Below are positions 10,270 to 20,610 of a DNA stretch of 64,000 nucleotides, piece by piece. Numbering within the stretch: position 1 is the first letter of the stretch; the number at the start of each line of letters is the position of its first letter. The notes beneath the pieces are model-generated. The model saw only the letters and a list, made by a program, of their open reading frames with translations, did not search any database and was not told the DNA's origin. The stretch is from Elephas maximus indicus (lineage: Eukaryota > Chordata > Mammalia > Proboscidea > Elephantidae), in assembly GCF_024166365.1 (NCBI RefSeq), contig NC_064835.1, positions 60,802,607-60,866,606 of the forward strand. The letters run 5' to 3'. A program made the translations under genes and the position numbers.

Positions 10270-11268
10270 AGCTACTAAAAAAATTAACTTTTGATGCACA
10301 ACCAAACGTTTCCTGAGATCAGCTTCCTTGGTTTGGAGGTTTAGAGTCAAGGTTCCCTGGGACATCCCAGTTAACTGATCTAATAATGTATTTAGTGCTT
10401 TTGTTCTACCTTCTATTTGTTGTATAGTGTCTGGGGTCTTAAAAGCTTGCAAGCAGCTATCCAAGGCGCAACAATTAGTCTCTATTCACCTGGAACAACA
10501 GAGGAAGAAGGAGCATCAGGAATTGAAGGAGGATATGGAATGTGTGGCTAATTGCCTCCATGAACAACTACCTCCTTTGCATGAGACCAGAACAACTGGA
10601 TGCTGCTTGGCTATCATTACTGAACATTTTGACCACAGATTCCATAGAAGAATTCTGATCAAAAGGGGGAAAATGTAGAATGGAATTTCAAATTGTTATG
10701 GACTCCAGACTTTCTGGAGCTACAGAGGGTGAATGAACCCCCTGAAACTATTGCCTTGAGATAATCTTTAAACTAAACCAAAAATATCCCCTGAAGTCTT
10801 CTTAAAACCAAACAATAATTTAGCTTAACTATTTAAAAAAGCCCACCTTGAGCATTATGCTCTTTTAAGAACTATCTACATGGGATCAGGAAACACTGGT
10901 GGTGTAGTGGTTAAGTGCTATGGTTGCTAACCATAAGGTCGGCAGTTTGAATCTGCCAGGCACTCCTTGGAAACTCTATGGGGCAGTTCTACTCTGTCCT
11001 ATAGAGTCGCTATGAGTCAGAATCAACTCGACAGTAGTGGGTTTGGTTTAGTTTTATACGGGATCAAGTTGACAACAGTAACTTGAAAGATTAGGAGACA
11101 GTGAGTTTATGTTAATGAGAGAAGAACAATTCAGAAAAGGAGGGTGAGAATGGTTGCACAACTCGCAGAATGTAGTTGCTGTCACTAAATTGTAGAAACT
11201 GTTGAATCAGTGTATATTCTGCTGTATATATTCTCAAAAACAACAAAAAATAAAATTTAGATAGAAAA
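10270..11268 (+). mobile_element. Older afrotherian L1 3' UTR, split by an AfroSINE
   Basis: Contains the 'tgtctggggtcttaaaagct' motif shared with the younger L1 3' UTRs at 35580, 55100 and 60970, followed by 'ctctattcacctggaa'. It ends in an A-rich tail after 'gtgtatattctgctgtatat'. The AfroSINE at 10889-11054 interrupts it. The open frame at 10427-10678 is 3' UTR, not a gene. Confidence 0.75.
10889..11054 (+). mobile_element. AfroSINE in L1 3' UTR
   Basis: A complete AfroSINE starting 'ggaaacactggtggtg'. The flanking 12-bp repeats tacatgggatca (10877-10888) and tatacgggatca (11055-11066) match at 10 of 12 positions. Confidence 0.93.
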
Positions 11269-11589
11269 AAAGCTCTTCTCAAACACATATTTGTAAATGT
11301 TTTCCTAATTTGTTATTTGCCTTTCAGTTGACTCATAATATCTTTTCACCCCAAAAAAATTTTAAGCATGCATGTAGCCATACCTATCAGTATTTTATAA
11401 CCAGTTTTTTGAGAAGCCAATTTTCTTTTCCATCACTTCCTCAATTCTGCCCATTCCCATTACTAAACTGTATCCTGACAATGGTTGCAGTTCTCTATCA
11501 ATTTGTTGCCATTATTCTCATGGCTAACTATGGTCTTGAGTGTGGACTGGACTTACTGACTCACTCTCAATAATAGAATAAAACTGAAG
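11269..11589. other. Unassigned DNA
   Basis: Nothing recognised with confidence. A short stretch at 11290-11345 resembles antisense old L1. Confidence 0.35.
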
Positions 11590-11945
11590 TTTTGATATGT
11601 GACTTGAGACCAGACTATAAAAGACATTGTGGCTTCCATCTTGGTCATTCTCTTGGATTGTTCCTTCTGGAGTCAGGCAGGTGCTGTGTCATGAGAATGC
11701 TCAAGCAGCTTATGGAGAGGCCCATAAGGCAAGGAACTGAGTCCTCCCACCAACAACCAGTAAGGAACTGAGGCCTCTTATTAATAGCCACATGAGCAAT
11801 TCATCTTGGAAGTGGACCCTCCAGCCCCAGTCAAGCCTTCAGATGACAGCAGCTCCTGCCAACATCCTGACTGCAATCTCATGAGAGATCCTGAACCAGT
11901 ACTGTCTAGCTAAGCTATTCTGAATTTCTGACTATATTCAATTTG
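11590..11945 (+). repeat. Old LTR-like mammalian repeat
   Basis: The order 'attgtggcttccatcttgg', 'tatggagaggcccata', 'aaggaactgagtcctcc', 'cagccccagtcaagccttca' and 'atgagagatcctgaaccag' matches a widespread old mammalian LTR of MaLR type. The expected LTR 3' end is absent. Confidence 0.5.
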
Positions 11946-12870
11946 TTGATATTTTCATTGGGATTTCTGCATTTACATCCACACAGAGCTGCCACTTCTG
12001 CAAGCTTACGTGCAGTCCACACATTTTGAAGGCCACCTGCCCCATCAACCCAGACTCCCACTGCACTCCCATGTCACCAGTTGCTGATCACCTGCTCTGC
12101 TGCTTGCACTCATTAGGGTTGCCTCTTGCTCACACAGCAATTTCAGACCAACTGCAGTCTAGCCAAACTGGCAAACTTCTCTTCTATGTCATGGACTGAG
12201 CCACATCTTCTCCAATAAAGTCTGAACCCATTTCCAATTTGTCTTTCCTTACACGCTCTCTCATCCCTTAGATGCCACATATATCTTATACTTACTCTTT
12301 TGTCATAGTTAATAATTCTTAGAATTCTCCTGTTTAACCTACCTTGTGGCTTATATCACCTGATTAGACCCTACTGCTATAACCAAGAACTTCACTAATA
12401 TCTCTTCCTTGGAACTGGAAAAGACTGGAGACTCAGGCTGAGATGTGGTTCAGGAAGAAAATCCAGTTCTGCTGGCACCTCTGATGCAAGGAATTCAGAC
12501 TGTGGCAATGGGTCCTTAAGATGTCCTTCCTAGCCTGCTCCTCCTGTTGGCATGGAGCTTCTGCCACATCGCAACCATCTCAGATGAATGTGGTTCTTTC
12601 CTTCACACGTGGTTCACCACAGAATTGCAAAGTGGTATGAACAGTTGCCCAGTACCCTATTCTTGATCTCACACTGTTTTTCTTCCATCCTCATACAAAA
12701 GTCCTGCATCCCTTGAGGTTCACACCATAGGTTTGGTGAGGCAGTAAGGCCATCTTTTCACATCTGGCTAGCTAATCTGGTGAACCTTCCTTCCTTCACT
12801 TGTTTGCATACATTCCTCCTTGGCTACTAGTTCATAACATCCCCCATCTTCCAATATAGCACAGTGGTTA
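11946..12870. other. Unassigned DNA, possible LTR remnant
   Basis: No gene is recognised. 'ccaataaagtctgaaccc' at about 12211 looks like a retroviral-type polyadenylation region, but no LTR boundaries can be drawn. Confidence 0.35.
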
Positions 12871-12874
12871 AGGG

Positions 12875-13470
12875 TGTTGGCACTACAGTCCAAGTATGTG
12901 GTTCAAGTACCACCTCTGTAACTAGCTCTGTGGCTTTGGATATACTTCACCTCTATGCCTCTCTGTATCATGCCACTTGTATCATGGGAATAAAATAATA
13001 ATACTTATGACATGGGACAGATACCTAATGAGTTGTGGTGGTTTTTAGCTGCTGTCAAGTGGGCCCAGACAAGTGGTGACTTCATGCACAATAGAATGAA
13101 ATGCTGCCCAGTCCTGGCCATCCCCATCATCCACTGCAAATCAGACAATGCTTCCTTGTGATCCACAGTGTTTTCATTGCCTGACTTTTGGAAATAGACC
13201 ACCAGGCCTTTCTTCCTAGTCAATCATACTCTGGAAGATCCACTAAACCCTGTTCAGCATCACGGAAACACACAAGCAACCACAGTACAGCAAACTGACA
13301 GACAGGTGGTGACTGCACATGAGGTATACTGGCTCAGAATCAAACACAGGCATCCCACATGGGAGGTGAGAATGCTACCATTAAACCACCAATACATTTA
13401 AGTTAGTTAATGGTTATAACATGTTTAGAAAATAACCTGACCCCCAAGTGCTCAATAAGTTCAGCTAATA
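12875..13470 (+). mobile_element. MIR SINE, split by a tRNA-Gly-headed SINE
   Basis: 12875-13031 carries the MIR tRNA-like head ('agcacagtggttaagggtgt') and core. 13400-13470 carries its 3' end ('aagtgctcaataagttca'). The SINE at 13032-13399 lies between them. Confidence 0.75.
13032..13399 (-). mobile_element. tRNA-Gly-headed SINE with RTE-derived body
   Basis: This is the same chimera as at 44360-44702. The antisense order is RTE-like 3' tail (13032-13130), middle section with 'aatagaccaccaggcctttc' shared with the RTE 5' region, and a decayed tRNA-like head ending 'taccattaaaccacc'. This copy is more diverged than the 44360 copy. Confidence 0.75.
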
Positions 13471-13816
13471 TTATGATTTATTTTATAATCATCTTCATGG
13501 GACTTTTTATCATCCATATAGATAAACCAGCCCACACATTAGCATTAAACTTTGACCATCTTATCTACCTAGACCCCCCACCCCACTCTGCTTTACGCAC
13601 ACACTTACAGGGTCACAACCTGGAACATTCTGTCATCTGGAAACTAATACCAGTCATACTTTCTTGTCCTTCAGTGTCATCATTCTCACTACATCTACTC
13701 TATGACTTCCCTGGATTACTCCATTTTGCTCTTTCATCACCTCTCAGCTCCCTACTAATCTCACTTCTTTTCCCTTCTTGTCTTAGACCCCATAACTGGA
13801 CACCTATGGCATCACT
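13471..13816. other. Unassigned DNA
   Basis: Pyrimidine-rich sequence. A frame open across 13410-13928 runs into an AfroSINE and has no domain. Confidence 0.4.
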
Positions 13817-14040
13817 GAGGTCCCTGGGTGGTCCAAATGGTTTAGGCTGGACTACTAACCAAAAGGCTAACTGTTTGAACCCACATAGCAGCACTCCAGA
13901 AGAATATCCTGGTGATCTGCTTCCATAAAGATTATAGCCAAGAAAACCCTATGGAGCAGTTCTACTCTGTAACACATGGGATCGTTATCAGTCAGAACTG
14001 GGTTTTTGTTTGTATGTTTGTTTGTTTTGGTTCATCGTAT
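13817..14040 (+). mobile_element. AfroSINE (long type)
   Basis: The head 'gaggtccctgggtggtcc', the middle insert typical of the long subtype and a (TTTG)n tail are all seen. A 7-bp direct repeat catcact flanks it (13810-13816 and 14041-14047). Confidence 0.88.
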
Positions 14041-14326
14041 CATCACTTCTGGGTCATCTCCAAGAAATGTGTGTTTCAGAATTCACAAGTGGGCTTGCAT
14101 GACCACATTCTGTCTCCCCAAATGTGGAAGCGATGCCCAATGAGACATCACCCATCCTGGAATGGGGGCCCACTAGGACACTCAAAGACGTGCAGCAGTC
14201 TGGGAGTTCATTGGGTACTGTGGTTCATTCATTCCTCAATTCCCTGTGAGGACATCAGCACAAACAAACGAGCCAGAAGAGAACTGGCACTGACCATCTC
14301 ACTTAGTCCGTGAATAGGATGTCACT
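14041..14326. other. Unassigned DNA
   Basis: No gene or repeat recognised. Confidence 0.4.
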
Positions 14327-14854
14327 GTTGTTAGGTGCCATCAGGTCAGTTCTGACTCATAGCAACCCAATGTATAACAGAATGAAACACTGTCCTGAGC
14401 CATCCTCACAATCATTGCTGTTTGAAACCATTGTTGCAGCCACTGTGTCAATTCATCTCACTGAGGATCTTCCTCTTTTTCATTGACCCTCTACTTTACC
14501 AAGCATGATGTCCTTCTCCAGGGACTGGTCCTTCCTGACGATTTGTCCATAGTACATGGGACAAAGTCTCACCATCATTGCTTCTAAGGACCACTCTGGC
14601 TGTACTTCTCCCAAGACAGATTTGTTTGTTCTTCTGGCAGCCCACAGTGTACTTAATATTCTTCGCTAACACCATAATTCAAATGCATCAATTCTTCTTC
14701 GGTCTTACTTATTCACTGTCCAAATTTCATATGCATATTAGGCAATTAAAAATGCCATGACTTGGGTCAGGTGCACCTTAGTCCTCAAAGTGGCATTGCT
14801 GCTTTTCAATACTTGAAAGAGGTCTTTTGCAGCAGACTTGCCCAATGCAATATG

Positions 14855-15554
14855 TCATTTGATTTCTTGACTGCTGCTTCCATGAGTGTTGATTGTGGAT
14901 CCAAGTAAAAAGAAATCCTTGACAATTTCAGTATTTTTTCTGTTTATCATGATGTTGCTTATTGTTCCAGTTGTAAAGATTTTTGTTTTCTTTATGTTGA
15001 TCAATAATCCAAACTGAAGGCTGTAGTCTTTGATCTTCATCAGTAAGTGTTTCAAGTCCTCTTCACTTTCAGCAAGCAAGGGTGTGTTATCTGCTTATCG
15101 CAATTGTTAATAAGTCTTCCTCCAATCCTGATGCCCCATTCTTCTTCAAGTCCAGCTTTTGCTCAGAATACAGATTGAATAAGTAGTTTGGTGAAAGGAT
15201 ACCACCCTGATGCATATCTTTCCTGATTTTAGACCACAAGGTATCCCCTTGTTCTGTTGGAATGACAGCCTCTTGATCTACATACAGTTTCCTTGTGAGC
15301 ACAATTAAGTATTCTGAAATTCCCATTCTTCGAAATGTTATCCATAATTTGTTATGATCTACAGAGTCAAATGCCTTTGCATAGTCAGTAAAACACAGGT
15401 AAACATATTTCTGGTATTCTCTGTTTTCTGCCAAGATCCATCTGATATCAGCAATGATATCCCTCATTTCACATCCTTTTTTGAATCCAGATTGAATTTC
15501 TGGCGTTTCCCTATCAATGAACTGCTGCAACCCTTTTTGAATTATCTTCAGCAA
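14855..15554 (-). pseudogene. RTE reverse transcriptase region, broken
   Basis: This is the reverse transcriptase part of the RTE polyprotein, which in active elements copies RNA at the target site. Seen on the minus strand: a 155-codon open piece (15087-15554) with IQSGFKKGC, CFTDYAKAFDSVDH and MHQGGILSP, matching conserved RT blocks, then a second open piece (14855-15079) with LAESEEDLKHLL and GSTINTHGSSSQEIK. Between them, the codons that should encode the catalytic RYADDT motif read as R, stop, A, D, N, T (15091-15100 region): tyrosine is a stop and the second aspartate is asparagine. The element cannot have made active RT since that change. Confidence 0.85.
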
Positions 15555-15941
15555 AATTTTACTTGCATGTGATATTAATGATATTGTTCAATAATTTCCA
15601 CATTCTGTTGGATCATCTTTCTTTGGCATGGGTACAAATATGGATCTTTTCCAGTCAGTTGGCCAGGTAGCTGTCTTCCAAATTTCTTGCCATAGACTAG
15701 TGAACACCTCTAGCCCTGCATCCATTTGTTGAAACATCTCAATTGCTATTCAGTTAATCCTAGAGCCTCATTTTTTGCCATTCTCTTCAGTGCAGCTTGG
15801 ATCTTTTCCTTCAGTACCATCAGTTCTTGATTATATGTTACCTCCTGAAATGGTTGAACATCTACCGATTCATTTTAGTAAGGTGACTCTGTGTATTCTT
15901 TCCATTTTCTTTTGATGCATCCAGTGTCATTCAATATTTTT

Positions 15942-16100
15942 CCCTTAAACCTATTGCTGTTGAGTCAATTCCAACCCATACCAACCCTATAGGACAACGT
16001 AGAACTGCTCCATAGGGTTTCCAAGAAGTGGCTAGTAGATTCGAACTCCTGACCTTCTGGTTAGGCGCCAAACACTTAACCACTGCACCACCAGGGCTCC
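15942..16100 (-). mobile_element. AfroSINE inside RTE
   Basis: Antisense AfroSINE from 'aaacctattgctgttgagtc' to 'ccaccagggctcc', interrupting the RTE between its linker and RT sections. No clean TSD is seen beyond a short atttt. Confidence 0.88.
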
Positions 16101-16132
16101 ATTTTGCTGATAGAATTCTTTAATATTACAAC

Positions 16133-16360
16133 TCAAGGCCTAAATTTTTTCTTAATTTCATTCAGCTTAAGAAATGCTGAGTGTGTTCTTCCCTTTTGGT
16201 TTTCTAACTCCAGGTTCTGGCACATTTCATTGTAATACTTTACTTTGTCTTCTTGAGCTACTCTTTGAAATCTTCTGTTCAGTTCTTTTATGAGATAGTT
16301 TCTTCCATTTACTTTGGCTACTCTACATTCAAGAGCAAGCTTCAATATTTCTTCTGACAT
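16133..16360 (-). pseudogene. RTE linker region between endonuclease and RT
   Basis: An open piece with SEEILKLALE, ELNRRFQRVAQED and YYNEMCQNLELENQKGR. The same segment, more complete, occurs at 18300-18744 in the second RTE copy (ELNRRFQRAAQED, ENQKGRICSALLKLKDLKKKF). This is the spacer between the endonuclease and RT of RTE proteins. It lies just upstream, in element terms, of the AfroSINE insertion. Confidence 0.8.
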
Positions 16361-16831
16361 CCATTTTGGTCTTTTCTTTCTTTCCTATTTTCTTAACGAC
16401 CTTTTGCTTTCTTTGTGTATGATGTCCTTGATGTCATCCCTCAACTCGTCTGGTTTTTAGTCATTATTGTTCAATGCATCAAATCTATTCTTGAGATGGT
16501 CTTCAAATTCAGGCGAGATATACTCAAGGTCATACTTTGGCTCTCATGGATTTGTTTTAATTTTCTTCAACTTCAGCTTGAACTCACATATGAGGTACTG
16601 ATGGTCTATTCCCCAGTTGGCCTTTGGTCTTCTTTTGACAAATAAAATTGAGCTTCTCCATCATCTCTTTCTACAGATATAATCCATTTGATTCCTGTAT
16701 ATTCCATCTGGTGAGGTCCACATGTATAGTCACTGATTATGTTGTTGAAAAAATGAATTTCAGATGAATAAGTCGTTGGTCTTGCAAAATTCTATCATGT
16801 CATCTCTGGTGTTGTTTCTATCACCAAGGAC

Positions 16832-17341
16832 CTATTTTCCAACTACAGATCCTTCTTTGTTTCCAATTTTTGCAATCCAATCACCAGTAATTATCAATGC
16901 ATCTTCATTGCATGTTCTATCAATTTCAGACTGCAAAAGTTGATTAAAAAAAAAAACTTCAGTTTCTGTATCTTTGGCATTAGTGGTTGGTGTGTAAATT
17001 TGAATAATAGTTATGTTAACTGGTCTTCCTTGTAGGTATATGGATATAATCGCATCACTGACAGCGTTGCACCTCAGGATAGATCTTGAAATGCTCTTTT
17101 TGATGATGAATGTGACACCATTCCTCTTCAAGTTGTCACTCCTGGCATAGTAGACCATATCATTGTCTGATTCAAAATGGCCAATACCAGTCCGTTCCCA
17201 GTCACTAACACCTAGGATATCGATCTTTATGTGTTCCATTTCATTTTGATGACTTCCAATTTTCCTAGATTCATACTTCGTACATTCCATGTTCTGATTA
17301 TTAATGAATGTTTGCAGCTGTTTCTTCTTATTTTGAGTCAT
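16832..17341 (-). pseudogene. RTE apurinic-type endonuclease fragment
   Basis: The N-terminal endonuclease nicks target DNA to prime reverse transcription. A 169-codon open piece shows GVTFIIKKSI, ISIYLQGRPVNITIIQIYTPTTNA and ITGDWIAKIGN. The last corresponds to the GDFN/GDWN-type active-site motif of this endonuclease family; here the expected asparagine after W is isoleucine, so a key residue is probably lost. A preceding piece (17338-17535) carries the 5' part. No complete frame remains. Confidence 0.8.
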
Positions 17342-17794
17342 GCCACATCAGCAAATGAAGATCCCAAAAGCTTTACTCCACCCACATCATTTAGGTTGAC
17401 TCTACTTTGAGGGGGCAGCTCTTCCCTGGCCGTATTTTGAGTGCCTTCCAACCTGAAGGGCTCATCTTCCGGCACTATACCAGACAATGTTCTATAGCTA
17501 TTCATAAGGTTTTCACTGGCCAATTTTTTCAGCATTAGCCTTCCAGGTCATTCTTCCTACTCTGTCTTAGTCTGGAAGCTCTGCTTAATTCTTTCCATCA
17601 TGAATGGCCCTGCTGGTATATGAAATACCAATTTAATGGCTTCCAGCACCCCAGCAACACACAAGCCACCACAGTATGAAAAATTGACAGACGAGTGGTA
17701 GGCAGATAGAATGGGCTGATTCCTGACTCCTGGTGCTGGACAAGTTTTGCATCAGCCTAAACCTTTATCAGGCCTCCTTCTACTTCTTATGCAT

Positions 17795-17945
17795 TCTCAA
17801 TCAGCTTCTTTCAGCCTCAGTTTTCTCATATGTAAAAATGAAAAAATATATACCTCTTAAGAGACAAATAAGACTTATATAAAATAATATCTAGCTCAGT
17901 AGCAGAAACATAATAGCCCCTTGGTGAATGCTAGTTCTTGCCCCA
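17795..17945 (+). mobile_element. MIR SINE fragment
   Basis: 'agcctcagttttctcatatg', 'gtaaaaatgaaaaaat' and 'agctcagtagcagaaacataatag' match the MIR core and 3' part in order. Confidence 0.6.
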
Positions 17946-18007
17946 ATTCTTGATAAAACATTCTTAGACTATTTGCTTTTTATGTATTTATTTTGTTTTA
18001 TATAGAA

Positions 18008-18235
18008 CCAGGAATCTTGGCAGCACAGTGGTTAAGCACTCAGCTGCTAACCAAAAGGCTGGCAATTCAAACCTACCCACACCACAGAAGAAAGATGTGG
18101 CAATCTGCTTTTGTAAAAATTACAGCCTTGGAAACCCTGTGGGGCAGTTCTACTCTGTTCTATAGGCTTTCTATGAGTCAGAATTGACTGGACAGCAGCA
18201 GGTTTGGAGTTTGGTTTCTTTTTGTTGTTGTTGTC
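18008..18235 (+). mobile_element. AfroSINE (long type)
   Basis: Head 'ggcagcacagtggttaagca', middle 'cagaagaaagatgtggcaat', core and a (TTG)n tail. TSD not clear. Confidence 0.88.
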
Positions 18236-18299
18236 ATTTTAAAGATTGTATAGTAGTGTTACACTGGGTAGGCTATAAAAAGAAAAAAAAATCACAAAT

Positions 18300-19560
18300 G
18301 ATTCTACTACCTGTCCTAAGAGCAGACAAGTTGTGGAATGACATCAAGGACATCATACATGAAGAAAGCAAGAGGTCATTAAAAAAACAGGAGAGAAAGA
18401 AAAGACCTAAATGGATGTCAGAAGAGACTCTGAAACTTGCTCTTGAAGGTCCAGTAGCTAAAGCAAAAGGAAAAAATGTTGAAGTAGAAGAGCTGAACAG
18501 AAGATTTCAAAGAGCGGCTCAAGAAGACCAAGTAAAGTATTATGGTGATGTGTGCAAAGACCTAGAGATAGAAAACCAAAAGGGAAGAATATGTTCAGCA
18601 CTTCTCAAGCTGAAAGATCTGAAGAAAAAATTCAGGCCTCAAGTTGCAATACTGAAGGATTCTATGGAGAAAATATTAAACTATGCAGGAAGCATCAAAA
18701 GAAGATGGAAGGCATACATTGAACCACTATACCAAAAAGAATGAGTTGATGTTCAGCCATTTCAGGAGGTAACACATGATCAGGAACCAATGGTACTGAA
18801 GCAAGAAGTCCAAGCTGCACTGAAGGCCCTGGCAAAAAACAAGGCTCCAGGAATTGGCAGAATACCAGTTGAGATGTTTCAACAAACAGATGCAGCACTG
18901 GAAGTGCTCACTCGTCTATGCCAAAATATTTGGAAGACAGCTACATAGCCAATCGACTGGAAGAGATCCATATTTATGTCTATTCCCAAGAAAGATGATC
19001 CAACTGAACGCAGAAATTATCATTAATCATAAATATCATTAATATCACATGCAAGTAAAATATTCCTGAAGATCACTTAAAAGCAGCTGCAGCAGTATAT
19101 CAACAGGGAACTGCCTGAAATTCATGCCAGATTTAAGAGAGAAAGTGGAACCAGATATATCATTGCTGATGTCAGATGGATCCTGGCTAAAAGCAGAGAA
19201 TACTAGAAAGATGTTTACCTGTGTTTTATTGACTATGCTAAGGCATTGGACTGTGTGGATCATAACAAATTATGGATAACATTTTGGAGAATGGGAATTC
19301 TGGAAGACTTAATTGTGCTCATGAGGAACCTGTACATAGATCAATAGGCAGTCGTTCGAATAGAACAAGGGGATAGTGCATAGTTTAAAGTCAGGAAAGG
19401 TGTGCATCAGGGTTGTATCCTTTCACCATACCTATTCAATCTGCGTGCTGAGCAAATAATCTGAGAAGCTGGACTATATGAAGAAGAATCGAGCATCAGG
19501 ATTGGAGGAAGACTCATTAACAACCTGGGCGATATGCAGATGGCACAACTTGGCTTGCTG
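18300..19560 (+). pseudogene. RTE polyprotein remnant (linker plus RT)
   Basis: An open stretch to 18744 encodes the linker segment (KRSLKKQERKKRPKWMSEETLKLALEG is the kind of basic start seen, continuing to LKDLKKKFRPQVA). Past that the frame breaks repeatedly. RT blocks are still recognisable at about 19080-19560 as translations in shifting frames. The catalytic motif at 19530-19544 reads R-Y-A-D-G rather than R-Y-A-D-D, so the second metal-binding aspartate is gone. The upstream start at 18184 lies in the AfroSINE and is not the element's own. Confidence 0.8.
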
Positions 19561-20150
19561 AAATTGAAGCGGAATTGAAGCACTTACTGATGAAGATCAA
19601 AGGCCACAGCCTTCAGTACAGATTACACCTCAACATAAAGAAAACAAAATCCCCACAACTGAACCAATAAGCAACATCATAATAAACAAAGAGGAGATTG
19701 AGGTCGTCAAGGATTTCATTTTACTTGGATTCACAATCAACAGCCATGGAAGCAGTAGTCAAGAAATAAAAAGATGAAGAGACTATGTCTCACATACTTT
19801 GGACATGTTATCAAGAGGGATCAGTCCCTAGACAACGACATCATGCTTGGTAAAGTAGAGGGTCAGTGGAAAAAAAGGAAGGCCCTCAATGAACTGGATT
19901 AACACAGTGGCTGCAACAATGGGTTTAAGCATAGCAACAAATCTGTCTTGGAAGAAGTACAACCAGAACGTTTCTTAAAAGCAAAGATGGAGAGACTATG
20001 TCTCACATACTTTGGACATGTTATCAGGAGGGATCAGTCCCTAGAGAATGACATCATGCTTGGTAAAGTGTAGGACCAGGCAGTGTTTCATTATGTTGTG
20101 CATAGGCTTGCTATGAATTGGAACCAACTTGACAGCACCTAACAACAACA
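18310..20150 (+). mobile_element. 5'-truncated, internally rearranged RTE LINE
   Basis: Sense RTE copy beginning in the linker region and ending in the tail 'gacagcacctaacaacaac'. It faces opposite to the RTE at 14327-17712 and is more truncated. An 88-bp segment (19769-19856) is repeated at 19982-20069, and flanking blocks are out of the normal order. The unrearranged copy at 29102-29742 gives the expected order for comparison. Confidence 0.9.
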
Positions 20151-20204
20151 ACACAGTTGTCTCCCTTCTTACATATTTCCTTCCATTCTCCGTTCAAAAT
20201 ATAT

Positions 20205-20610
20205 TTTTAGGGTTTGTTTTTTTTTTCAATCAAGAGCGTGCATAAAATTTTACACCATTATGTTCCTATGTTGTTACAGTCTCCATAATTAAAATTTTCA
20301 TGGCTGCATAATATTTCATCAAGGGACTGTAGAATGATTTAATTAGTCTTCCTCCTGTGATTCAATAGTTAAATTGTTTCCAATGTTTCCTATTATAGAA
20401 TGGGGTTGAAATAAATATTTTTGCTTTTATTGTGTATTTTCCTTATTTGGGATCATTTCCTTCAGAATTATTCCCAGAAGTAGAATTTCTGTGTCAAAAG
20501 ATGTAAATATTTTTAGAGTTCCTGATGAACTCTGCCAAGTTGCTTCCCAAAACATTTCCTACAGTTTCCACTGCCATAGTGGTGTCTGAGCAGGGGTACT
20601 CATATTTTTT
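20205..20610 (-). mobile_element. Old L1 3' region, antisense
   Basis: The plus strand shows 'catggctgcataatatttca', 'aattgtttccaatgtttcc' and 'cccagaagtagaatttctgt', which is the reverse of the conserved 3' part of old mammalian L1. Confidence 0.7.

Larger units (their letters stand above)
14327..17712 (-). mobile_element. Near full-length RTE-clade LINE
   Basis: Antisense RTE of the afrotherian type. The plus strand begins with the reverse of the tail ('gttgttaggtgccatc'), continues through the RT and endonuclease regions and ends in the 5' region near 'ttgacagacgagtgg'. Excluding the AfroSINE at 15942-16100 it is about 3.2 kb, close to the full length of RTE elements. The coding region is broken (see the separate entries). 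I see no clear TSD. Confidence 0.9.

Noticed and set aside
13410..13928. 172-codon frame at the MIR/AfroSINE region
   Set aside because: It runs from MIR into an AfroSINE, has no domain, and lies in pyrimidine-rich DNA that is naturally poor in stops.
18184..18744. 186-codon open frame as a possible gene
   Set aside because: Its start lies in an AfroSINE and the rest is the RTE linker region; the next RTE copy encodes the same segment.
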